Source of the DNA: an uncultured Acidimicrobiales bacterium
Lineage (GTDB): Bacteria; Actinomycetota; Acidimicrobiia; Acidimicrobiales; SZUA-35
DNA length: 32,462 nt
Reading direction: 5' to 3'
Assembly (NCBI GenBank): GCA_937930695.1
Contig: CALHCB010000198.1
Span: 1 to 32,462 of the forward strand
Shown: positions 16,220-22,385 of the stretch, in pieces
Layout of the letters: the number at the start of each line of letters is the position of its first letter
Numbering within the stretch: position 1 is the first letter of the stretch
Notes under the pieces: generated by a model
What the model was told of the DNA's origin: nothing
Seen by the model: the letters and a program-made list of their open reading frames with translations, nothing else
Database searches by the model: none
Made by a program: the position numbers and the translations under genes

Positions 16220-17208
16220 TGTTGATTGGCCTTGTCGCAACCCTCATAGGTATCGCCGTTCTGTCGAAGGCTGCCGACGAGTTCGTCGAAGGTGCAGCTG
16301 GTGTTGCCAAGGTGATGAATATCTCCCCGATCATCATCGGGGCGGTCATCGTTGGATTTGGCACCAGTGCACCGGAGATGATCGTGTCGGGCATCGCGGC
16401 AACCGGGGGCGACGACGATCTCGGTATCGGGAACATCATTGGTTCGAACATTGCCAACCTCACGCTGATCCTGGGAGCGGCAGCACTGCTGATTCCGCTC
16501 AAGATCGAGTCGTCTGTGCTCCGACGAGAAGCTCCGCTCGCGACCGGCGGCGCTGTGATGTTCGCCCTGCTTCTTCGTGGAGGCATCCAACCGACTGAGG
16601 GCCTCGTCCTTCTGGTGTTCATGGGAGTCGGTCTCTACCTGTTGATGAGCCAGACGGGTTCGAATCAGCCGCTCATCAGCGAGGTCGAGGACGAGATCGA
16701 AGCACCGTCGTCAGTGACAACAGCTGGGGTCCGCACGGTGCTGGGACTGATCGGAACCGTCGGGGGCGCGTACGTGCTCGTGTGGGGAGCGACCAACATC
16801 GCCTCTGAGCTCGGGCTCAATGAGGGGTTCGTTGGCATCACCCTCGTCGCCATTGGGACGTCTCTTCCTGAGCTCGTCACCGCAATTGCCGCGGCAAAGG
16901 CTGGTCACGACGAGTTGATTGTCGGCAATCTGCTCGGGAGCAACCTGTTCAATTCGCTCGCCGTCGGCGCGGTGGTCGGTTTGTTGGGAGACGGATCGGT
17001 CGATGATCCGTCGCTCGTTGGCAGTGATCTCGTTGCCATGCTGGCCGTCTGTGTCGGCGTCTTTGTGGTGATGGCGTCACGCCGCATCATCGGCAAGGTC
17101 GAGGGGATCGTTTTGCTGGCCGTATTCGTCGGCTTCCTCGTGATGACGTATCTCGGAGAATCGGCGGACACCGAGACGTTGCGCGGCCTGGTGACTGCTC
17201 GCAGCTGA
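16219..17208 (+). CDS. Calcium/sodium antiporter (CaCA family, YrbG-like)
   Basis: A 329-aa integral membrane exchanger with about ten transmembrane helices in two inverted halves. The alpha-1 repeat is GFGTSAPEMIVS with GNIIGSNIAN; the alpha-2 repeat is AIGTSLPELVTA with GNLLGSNLFN. These carry the acidic and polar residues that coordinate Na+ and Ca2+. A charged cytoplasmic loop (about 148-175, SEVEDEIEAPSS) separates the halves and is short, as in bacterial YrbG/NCX_Mj-type proteins. It would export Ca2+ using the Na+ gradient. It follows ftsK by 57 bases but probably has its own promoter. Confidence 0.93.
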   Translation: MLIGLVATLIGIAVLSKAADEFVEGAAGVAKVMNISPIIIGAVIVGFGTSAPEMIVSGIAATGGDDDLGIGNIIGSNIANLTLILGAAALLIPLKIESSVLRREAPLATGGAVMFALLLRGGIQPTEGLVLLVFMGVGLYLLMSQTGSNQPLISEVEDEIEAPSSVTTAGVRTVLGLIGTVGGAYVLVWGATNIASELGLNEGFVGITLVAIGTSLPELVTAIAAAKAGHDELIVGNLLGSNLFNSLAVGAVVGLLGDGSVDDPSLVGSDLVAMLAVCVGVFVVMASRRIIGKVEGIVLLAVFVGFLVMTYLGESADTETLRGLVTARS

Positions 17209-17351
17209 CGCTGTATGCATCGCTTGCCGACTTCGGTTGCCAAGGCAGATTCGGTCCGGACCGCCACTGCTTGCTCGTAGATCTCAACCTCGACAAGTGC
17301 GCGACGATGGTCGACTCCAGATGCCTGGCATCGAGCGGTTACGTTGGGGCA
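17209..17351 (-). pseudogene. Possible remnant of a hotdog-fold (PaaI/4HBT) thioesterase, C-terminal end only
   Basis: The spacer between the antiporter and the SMP-30 gene, read on the minus strand, is free of stops. It translates to a strand-rich stretch (VTARCQASGVDHRRALVEVE and onward) resembling the last two strands of hotdog thioesterases, where VxVEVxxxDxxVAxxT-like patterns occur. The upstream part would lie inside the SMP-30 gene, where the frame is only antisense, so at most a 3' fragment survives. This is pattern resemblance only. Confidence 0.2.
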
Positions 17352-17353
17352 GA
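17340..17353 (+). promoter_or_regulatory. -10 element for leaderless SMP-30 transcript
   Basis: TACGTT (17340-17345) ends 7 bases before the ATG at 17353. The GGGG in the spacer is a poor ribosome binding site. Confidence 0.35.
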
Positions 17354-18285
17354 TGGACGAGAATGAAGCCGAGAGTTCTGTGACGACGTTGGCCACTGGT
17401 CTTGAGTTTCCTGAGGGCCCTGTCTGGATGTCGGACGGGTCTGTCGTGTTGGTCGAGATCAAGCGAGGCACACTGACTCGAGTCGATGCCGAGGGTGCAG
17501 TCGAAGTCGTCGGCGAGTGTGGGGGTGGCCCCAACGGCGCTGCGGTCGGCCCGGACGGTCACTTCTATGTGTGCAACAACGGCGGAATGACGTTTCACGA
17601 GGTGCGTGGTCTGACCATCGCGGGAGACCAGCCAGACGACTACGTCGGCGGCTCGATCCAGCGGGTCAACATCGAGACCGGCGAAGTGGAAGATCTCTAC
17701 ACCCACGTCGACGGCCATCGACTCTGTGGACCCAACGATCTCGTTTTCGATTCGTCCGGTGGATTCTGGTTCACCGACCACGGCAAGAATCGTGCCAGAA
17801 CTCGAGATCGTGGCGGTCTCTACTATGCACAGGCTGATGGCTCAGAAGTACGCGAAGTCGTGCATCCGATGCTGGCACCCAACGGTGTCGGCCTCTCACC
17901 ATCTGGCGACCGTGTGTATGTCGCTGAGACCTACGAAGGCCGACTGTACGAGTGGAAGCTCACCGGACCGGGCGAGATCCGCAACTATGCAGGGCCAGAA
18001 CATCGAGGCCGAATGATGGCAGATCCCGAAGGCGGCCCCTTCTTCGACTCGCTTGCCGTCGATGCTGACGGAAACATCTGCGTTGCCACGATCCGCAAGG
18101 GCGGTATCACGATCATCGCACCGGACGGCGCCCATCGCCATGTCCCGTTCGACGACCCGATGACGACGAACATCTGCTTCGGAGAGGAAGGTCTCCGTAC
18201 CGCGTTCCTCACCCTCTCGGGAACTGGTCGGCTCGTGAGCACGCCCTGGCCAACCGCCGGTCTTGAACTCGCCTTCAATCGATGA
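17353..18285 (+). CDS. SMP-30/gluconolactonase/LRE family protein
   Basis: A 310-aa six-bladed beta-propeller likely to hydrolyse a sugar lactone or related ester. Metal-binding positions typical of the family are present: Glu in LEFPEGPVW (about residue 24), Asn in GPNDLVFD and Asp in FDSLAVD. Repeated blade motifs such as PDGHFYVCNNGG, SGGFWFTDHG, PSGDRVYVAET and ADGNICVAT are clear. ATG 17353 is preferred to the TTG at 17344 because it fits the leaderless pattern. Its TGA overlaps the ATG of the CopC-like gene (ATGA at 18282-18285), so the two are translationally coupled. The substrate is not predictable. Confidence 0.9.
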   Translation: MDENEAESSVTTLATGLEFPEGPVWMSDGSVVLVEIKRGTLTRVDAEGAVEVVGECGGGPNGAAVGPDGHFYVCNNGGMTFHEVRGLTIAGDQPDDYVGGSIQRVNIETGEVEDLYTHVDGHRLCGPNDLVFDSSGGFWFTDHGKNRARTRDRGGLYYAQADGSEVREVVHPMLAPNGVGLSPSGDRVYVAETYEGRLYEWKLTGPGEIRNYAGPEHRGRMMADPEGGPFFDSLAVDADGNICVATIRKGGITIIAPDGAHRHVPFDDPMTTNICFGEEGLRTAFLTLSGTGRLVSTPWPTAGLELAFNR

Positions 18286-18893
18286 CAACCGCCTCGCCGA
18301 ATCGCTCGACCATTGGTGGATTCGCTGGCGTTGCTGCGTTCGTGCTCGGATTGTTGGTGTTCTCGCTTGGCGGGTTGGCGCCCGCAGGCGCGCACAGCGC
18401 ACTGATTGTCGCATCACCGAGTCCCGCACAAGAGGTTGGGGGTGAGGTGACCATCGTCGACCTCGTCTTCAACGGTGGAATCGAAGATTCGACCGTCTTC
18501 CTCGAAGATCCAAACGGTGAACGGATTGATGGTGAGCTCGAACTCAAGGCGAAGAACTGGTTGCGACTTGTCGTCGATCCTCTCGAAACCGAGGGGCAGT
18601 ACATCGTTCGGTTCTCTTTCATCTCCGAAGACACCGATCCTGTCGACTCGGCGTATGCGTTCAAGTACGCAGTCGACGGACCAGACGCCATCCCACTGTC
18701 GTCTTCAACTGACCTTCTGAATCCCCAGGAAGGTCCGGGTGCGATGTTCTGGGTGGTATCCGTTGCCCTCGTGCTCGGACTTGCGCTGTTCGCTGGATTG
18801 ATGGCCGAACGGCTGAGAAAGACGAGGATGGCGCGGATCGCTCAGGATGAAGGATCGGGAGACGCATCCACAGATGTGCCGGTTGAGCCCTAG
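18282..18893 (+). CDS. CopC-domain membrane-anchored protein
   Basis: A 203-aa exported protein. It has a signal sequence (about residues 12-37, ending APAGA before HSAL), a CopC-like beta-sandwich (about 38-130), a transmembrane helix (about 152-174) and a basic then acidic tail. CopC proteins bind copper through the N-terminal His of the mature protein and a later DGH-type motif. The N-terminal His is kept after the predicted cleavage, but the second site reads SEDTDPV where relatives have SADGHPV, so that His is missing. Copper binding is therefore doubtful, and the protein may be a structural relative. It is coupled to the SMP-30 gene by a 4-base overlap; the TAG stop also forms part of the TAGCCT hexamer before rimO. 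Confidence 0.8.
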   Translation: MTTASPNRSTIGGFAGVAAFVLGLLVFSLGGLAPAGAHSALIVASPSPAQEVGGEVTIVDLVFNGGIEDSTVFLEDPNGERIDGELELKAKNWLRLVVDPLETEGQYIVRFSFISEDTDPVDSAYAFKYAVDGPDAIPLSSSTDLLNPQEGPGAMFWVVSVALVLGLALFAGLMAERLRKTRMARIAQDEGSGDASTDVPVEP

Positions 18894-18906
18894 CCTGATG
18901 CCTTCA
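18891..18906 (+). promoter_or_regulatory. -10 element for leaderless rimO transcript
   Basis: TAGCCT (18891-18896), whose TAG is the stop of the CopC-like gene, ends 9 bases before the ATG of rimO. No Shine-Dalgarno sequence is visible. Confidence 0.3.
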
Positions 18907-20171
18907 TGAAGAAGCAGGCTCGCACCTACTGGGTTGAGACACTCGGCTGCCCCAAAAACCAAGTCGATTCCGACAAATTGGTTGGGACATTGGTGGCCGA
19001 TGGACTCAGCGCTGCATCGTCGGCGGAGGACGCCGACCTCGTCGTGGTGAATACGTGCGCGTTCATCGACGAGGCGCGCCAGGAGTCGATCGACACCATC
19101 CTGTCCCTCGAAGAGCACCGAGCCGAGGGTGCCGAACTGGTCGTCACGGGTTGCCTCGCCGAGCGACATGGTGATGAGTTGGCCGAACTCCTGCCCGAGG
19201 TTGACCAGGTCGCAGGCTTCGGTGTGCCGGTCACACTCAGCACAAAGCCAGGACCGGCCGTTCCCAGTCTCGATCTTCTCGAACTTCCAAGGCCGCCTGC
19301 GTCCGCCCCCTGGGCGTACGTGAAGGTTGCGGAGGGCTGTGACCGGGCGTGCGGATTTTGCGCCATTCCGAGCTTTCGAGGCAAGCAGCGATCGCGATCG
19401 ATGGATTCGATTCTGGCCGAAGTGGAACAACTCGGGGCCAAAGAGATCGTCCTCGTCGCTCAAGACCTGGCGGCCTACGGCCGTGACCAAGGTGTTGGCG
19501 AACGCTCGATCATCCCGCTTGTCGAAGCGGTCAACTCGCACGTCGACCGAGTTCGGCTTCTCTACCTCTACCCGTCAGATCTCACCGACGGTCTCATCGA
19601 CACGATCTGTGGAACCGGCACGCCGTACTTCGACCTCTCGCTGCAGCATGTCTCCCAACCGCTGATGCGGTCGATGCGACGTTGGGGCGACGGCACTCGG
19701 TTCTTGGAACGGATCAAGGCCATTCGTGCCCGCGAGCCCGAGGCAGCGTTCCGGTCCAACTTCATCGTCGGCTATCCAGGCGAAACCGAAGAGGATCACG
19801 ACCAACTGCTTTCGTTCGTCGAAGAGGCAGAGGTCGATTGGTGTGGCTTCTTTGCCTACTCCAAGGAAGAGGGAACCTACGGAGCAACGTTGGATGGCGC
19901 CATCCCACGATCGTTGATCGATGAGCGCCTCGCCGAACTGCGCGAGCTGCAGGACGCTATTACGGCCCGTCGTCGTGACGAATTGATCGGTGCCACCATC
20001 GAAGTCTTGGTCGACGAACCAGGTATCGGACGCTCCCATCGCGAGGCCCCTGAGATCGATGGCGTGGTGCAGATCCCGACGGACCTTCCAATCGGTGAGT
20101 TCGTCTCGGTCGAGGTGACGAACGCCGAAGGTCCTGATCTCATCGCTCAGGCTGCGGTTGATGAACGCTGA
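18906..20171 (+). CDS. rimO: Ribosomal protein S12 methylthiotransferase RimO
   Basis: A 421-aa radical-SAM enzyme that adds a methylthio group to the conserved Asp of ribosomal protein S12. The N-terminal UPF0004 domain has three Cys for the auxiliary 4Fe-4S cluster: C15 (TLGCPKNQ), NTCAFI and TGCLAE. The radical-SAM motif CDRACGFC has its cysteines at 145, 149 and 152, followed by AIPSFRGKQRSR, which distinguishes RimO from MiaB. A C-terminal TRAM domain (about 350-415) ends the protein. The gene overlaps pgsA by 11 bases, and rimO-pgsA-cinA is a conserved actinobacterial order. Confidence 0.96.
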   Translation: MKKQARTYWVETLGCPKNQVDSDKLVGTLVADGLSAASSAEDADLVVVNTCAFIDEARQESIDTILSLEEHRAEGAELVVTGCLAERHGDELAELLPEVDQVAGFGVPVTLSTKPGPAVPSLDLLELPRPPASAPWAYVKVAEGCDRACGFCAIPSFRGKQRSRSMDSILAEVEQLGAKEIVLVAQDLAAYGRDQGVGERSIIPLVEAVNSHVDRVRLLYLYPSDLTDGLIDTICGTGTPYFDLSLQHVSQPLMRSMRRWGDGTRFLERIKAIRAREPEAAFRSNFIVGYPGETEEDHDQLLSFVEEAEVDWCGFFAYSKEEGTYGATLDGAIPRSLIDERLAELRELQDAITARRRDELIGATIEVLVDEPGIGRSHREAPEIDGVVQIPTDLPIGEFVSVEVTNAEGPDLIAQAAVDER

Positions 20172-20751
20172 CGCGGTGGACGCGCCGGAGGCGATGGACC
20201 TCATCGGCTCCTCGAAGTACGCGTTGGCGGCGAACGGTCTGACCATCGCTCGGCTTCTCTTGGCCCCGGTCCTGGCGCTCTTGATTCTCGAACGCAATCC
20301 GTGGTGGGTCACGTTCTGGCTTGGCTGGGCCCTCGGGGCAACCGACCTGTTCGATGGGCGGCTGGCCCGTCAGGCCACGCCGACGAAATTTGGTGCGTTC
20401 TTCGATCCGCTTGCCGACAAGGCGGTGGTGCTTCTCGCTGGCTTTGCCATCGTGTCGTATCGCTCATACTGGCTGATCCCGATGGTGCTGATCACCATTC
20501 GGGAAGTCGGAATTCAGCTCTACCGAAGTTATTGGAGTCGTCGTGGCCTGGCCATCCCGGCCCGTACCTCAGCCAAGTACAAGACCTTCGTGCAAGGGCT
20601 TGCCCTCGCCGCAGCAATGTGCCCAGCGCTTGATGGCGCCGAGTGGATCGCCGACGTCTTGCTGTGGATCGCTGTTGGGTTCACGCTCGTGACAGGCGCC
20701 CAGTACGTGTTGGATGGCCAGGGTGCGCTTCGGACCTCAGGCAGTCGCTGA
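20161..20751 (+). CDS. pgsA: CDP-diacylglycerol-glycerol-3-phosphate 3-phosphatidyltransferase
   Basis: A 196-aa membrane enzyme forming phosphatidylglycerol phosphate from CDP-diacylglycerol. The CDP-alcohol phosphatidyltransferase motif D-x2-DG-x2-AR-x8-G-x3-D-x3-D is complete: it starts at DLFDGRLAR and ends FFDPLADK (about residues 60-85). About five to six transmembrane helices are present. ATG 20161 overlaps the end of rimO by 11 bases; an internal ATG at 20194 just before the first helix is an alternative start. The stop codon falls in the first unit of a 15-bp tandem repeat. Related enzymes (phosphatidylinositol phosphate synthase) share the motif, but the rimO-pgsA-cinA context favours PgsA. 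Confidence 0.92.
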   Translation: MNADAVDAPEAMDLIGSSKYALAANGLTIARLLLAPVLALLILERNPWWVTFWLGWALGATDLFDGRLARQATPTKFGAFFDPLADKAVVLLAGFAIVSYRSYWLIPMVLITIREVGIQLYRSYWSRRGLAIPARTSAKYKTFVQGLALAAAMCPALDGAEWIADVLLWIAVGFTLVTGAQYVLDGQGALRTSGSR

Positions 20752-20777
20752 ACCGTGCTGTGCTGAACCATGCTGTG
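20748..20777. repeat. 15-bp tandem duplication over the pgsA stop codon
   Basis: CTGAACCGTGCTGTG (20748-20762) is followed directly by CTGAACCATGCTGTG (20763-20777), with one mismatch. A third partial copy, CTGAACCGT, appears at 20803-20811 before cinA. The first unit carries the pgsA TGA. Confidence 0.7.
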
Positions 20778-20829
20778 TCGATTCCCGAACTGCGTTGATT
20801 CCGCTGAACCGTAAGGACGAAGAGGTCTG

Positions 20830-22077
20830 ATGAACGTCGAGGTTGTTGCCATTGGAACCGAGCTCCTGCTCGGTCAGATCATCGATACCAACTCGAGTTG
20901 GATCGGCCAGGAGCTGGCGGCGGCCGGACTGAACTCCCACTATCAGACCAAGGTTGGGGACAACCCGGATCGGATCCGCACGGTGCTGCGCCAAGCGGTC
21001 GAGCGCAGCGACGCCGTCATCTGTTGCGGTGGTCTTGGGCCAACTCAAGACGACATCAGCCGCGACATGATCGCTGAACTCATGGGGGTCGAGCTCGAAC
21101 TCGACCAGGACATTGCCGACAAGATCCGCACCATGTTCACCAGTCGAGGCCGCGAAATGCCCGAGATCAACTTGCTCCAGGCGATGGTCCCTGTCGGTGC
21201 GACCATTTTGGCCGAACAGCCAGGAACTGCTCCCGGTTTGCGGTGTCCGGTCAAGCGGGACGATGGGCGAGAGTGTTTGCTCTTCGCCGTACCCGGGGTG
21301 CCCTATGAAATGAAGGAGATGATCTCGGGCAGCGTCATCCCCGAACTCCGTCGGCTCTCCGGCGATGAATCGGTGATCAAGAGCAGGGTCATCCGCACGT
21401 GGGGTGCGTCAGAGTCGGGTCTCGCGGAGTTGTTGGCAGATCGGATAGCGGAGCTGGACGAAGCAGGCAATCCAACGCTGGCGTTTCTCGCGAGTGGGGT
21501 CGAAGGACTCAAGATTCGCATCACGGCCAAGGCTGCAACCGACGACGCGGTTGATGCGATGCTCGACGCGGAGCACGCGGTGCTCGAGCCGCTGGTCGGA
21601 CACGTCACCTTTGGATTCGACGACGACAACATGGAAGCCGTCATTATTCGCCTCCTCGCGGACCGAGGCCTCACCCTTGCTGTGGCGGAGTCGGTAACTG
21701 GCGGTTACGTGGCTGGCCGCCTGTGTGCTGTTCCTGGGGCGAGTGCGGTGTTCCGGGGTGGGGTCGTCGCCTATCACCCTGAGGTGAAGTTCGGAGTGCT
21801 CGGAGTGCCGGAAGGGCCCGTCGTCACAGAAGACACTGCACTGGCCATGGCTGAAGGTGTTCGCCGAGAACTCGGGGCGGACATCGGTCTTGCAACGACC
21901 GGAGTTGCCGGTCCAGCTGAGTCTGAGGGCAAGAAGGTCGGCACGGTTTGTCTTGGTGTTGCGTTGGCCGACCGGTCATTTGCAACAACAGTGACGCTCC
22001 CTGGCGATCGAGAGCGGATTCGTCAGTATTCTGCGATCAGCCTGCTCGACCTACTGCGGCGAGAAATTCTGGGCTGA
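20830..22077 (+). CDS. cinA: CinA-family protein: MoCF-like domain plus nicotinamide-nucleotide amidase
   Basis: A 415-aa two-domain protein. The N-terminal COG1058 domain (about 1-175: IGTELLLGQIIDTNSSWI, ICCGGLGPTQDD, VPYEMKEM) is linked to ADP-ribose pyrophosphatase activity. The C-terminal PncC domain (about 255-410: AESVTGGYVAGRL, FRGGVVAYHPEVKFGVLGV, TTGVAGP) deamidates NMN in NAD recycling. Both motif sets look intact. The start has AGAGG 5 bases upstream. CinA is often near recA and competence genes. Here four to six unrelated genes lie between cinA and recA, and the usual ClgR-type helix-turn-helix gene is not next door. Confidence 0.95.
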   Translation: MNVEVVAIGTELLLGQIIDTNSSWIGQELAAAGLNSHYQTKVGDNPDRIRTVLRQAVERSDAVICCGGLGPTQDDISRDMIAELMGVELELDQDIADKIRTMFTSRGREMPEINLLQAMVPVGATILAEQPGTAPGLRCPVKRDDGRECLLFAVPGVPYEMKEMISGSVIPELRRLSGDESVIKSRVIRTWGASESGLAELLADRIAELDEAGNPTLAFLASGVEGLKIRITAKAATDDAVDAMLDAEHAVLEPLVGHVTFGFDDDNMEAVIIRLLADRGLTLAVAESVTGGYVAGRLCAVPGASAVFRGGVVAYHPEVKFGVLGVPEGPVVTEDTALAMAEGVRRELGADIGLATTGVAGPAESEGKKVGTVCLGVALADRSFATTVTLPGDRERIRQYSAISLLDLLRREILG

Positions 22078-22287
22078 CAGCCAGGGACCCGGAGATGACA
22101 CGGGCCTGGCGAGAAATTGCGGAAGGGGAGGAGGTGACCCCATCCAGCCGAGGAGCGAGGGGGCGGGGCGGGCCCGCCGGCCCCGCCGCAGGGCTCGCTT
22201 GAGCCGTGCGAACGTGGCCGAACGAACGCGTGCATCATGATCGACACGATGGATAATCATGATGTGGTCGGGATGGCTGAGAAACAT
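22051..22287 (-). CDS. Small basic protein with an extended Shine-Dalgarno sequence
   Basis: A 78-codon ORF whose ATG (22287) is preceded by AAGGAGGTGA 4 bases upstream, close to a full complement of the 16S rRNA tail. The first ~42 residues (MFLSHPDHIMIIHRVDHDAR and onward) form a His/Arg-rich helix-like stretch. This recalls the tiny actinobacterial proteins that begin M-x-x-x-P-x-x-x-x-x-x-H-R and end in an Arg-rich helix. The remainder (from about residue 43) is Pro-rich and comes from reading through a GC-rich hairpin, so the true stop may have been lost by mutation. It overlaps the 3' end of cinA by 27 bases in antisense. The ribosome binding site makes it more credible than other small ORFs, but it is not certain. 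Confidence 0.45.
   Translation of the reverse strand: MFLSHPDHIMIIHRVDHDARVRSATFARLKRALRRGRRARPAPSLLGWMGSPPPLPQFLARPVSSPGPWLSAQNFSPQ
22154..22199. terminator. GC-rich compound hairpin downstream of cinA
   Basis: Inner arms GGCGGGGC (22162-22169) and GCCCCGCC (22180-22187) are flanked by outer arms AGCGAG (22154-22159) and CTCGCT (22194-22199). The inner region also has the perfect palindrome GGCGGGCCCGCC. It lies 77 bases after the cinA stop. There is no T-tract, so a terminator role is likely but not proved; it also lies within the small minus-strand ORF. Confidence 0.45.
22233..22264. repeat. 9-bp inverted repeat CATCATGAT/ATCATGATG
   Basis: CATCATGAT (22233-22241) and ATCATGATG (22256-22264) are separated by 14 bases. 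It is an AT-richer patch inside a GC-rich spacer, and lies inside the 5' part of the small minus-strand ORF. Confidence 0.45.
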
Positions 22288-22319
22288 GGGGTCACCTCCT
22301 TCGAGGAATCGATGAACTG

Positions 22320-22351
22320 AACGGGGGACAGTCTGAAGACTGTCCCCCGTT
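22320..22351. terminator. Strong 14-bp hairpin after the thiolase-like gene
   Basis: AACGGGGGACAGTC (22320-22333), loop TGAA, GACTGTCCCCCGTT (22338-22351): a perfect 14-bp stem. It lies 34 bases after the minus-strand thiolase-like stop and 242 bases after cinA, so it probably ends the former. Flanking T-runs are short (TTTC on the plus side). The sequence also resembles a REP-type palindrome and could occur elsewhere in the genome. Confidence 0.6.
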
Positions 22352-22385
22352 TCGTCCAACGAATTAACTCAGGAGAGCGCCCCGG

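Larger units (their letters stand above)
22129..22300. repeat. 15-bp perfect inverted repeat bounding the cinA/thiolase spacer
   Basis: AGGAGGTGACCCCAT (22129-22143) recurs inverted at 22286-22300 as ATGGGGTCACCTCCT. Both copies contain the extended anti-16S sequence AGGAGGTGA. The right copy is the ribosome binding site of a minus-strand ORF. No target-site duplication is visible, so I do not call it a transposable element. Confidence 0.6.
22078..22385. other. 308-base spacer between cinA and the thiolase-like gene
   Basis: This is the only stretch over 300 bases without a confident gene. It contains the extended-Shine-Dalgarno inverted repeat, a GC-rich compound hairpin, a 9-bp inverted repeat, the 14-bp hairpin and most of the small minus-strand ORF. 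No tRNA-like or known riboswitch structure was recognised. Confidence 0.7.

Noticed and set aside
16905..17534. Full 209-codon minus-strand gene across the antiporter/SMP-30 junction
   Set aside because: Both ends are antisense to well-supported genes; only the middle 45 residues resemble a real protein, so only a remnant is proposed.
22129..22300. MITE or insertion element bounded by the 15-bp inverted repeats
   Set aside because: No target-site duplication at the ends and only one copy in the window; the right arm also serves as a plausible ribosome binding site.
22286..22300. Fragment of the 16S rRNA 3' end (GGATCACCTCCTT-like)
   Set aside because: Similarity is limited to the anti-Shine-Dalgarno region and is explained by a strong ribosome binding site on the minus strand; no adjoining rRNA sequence.
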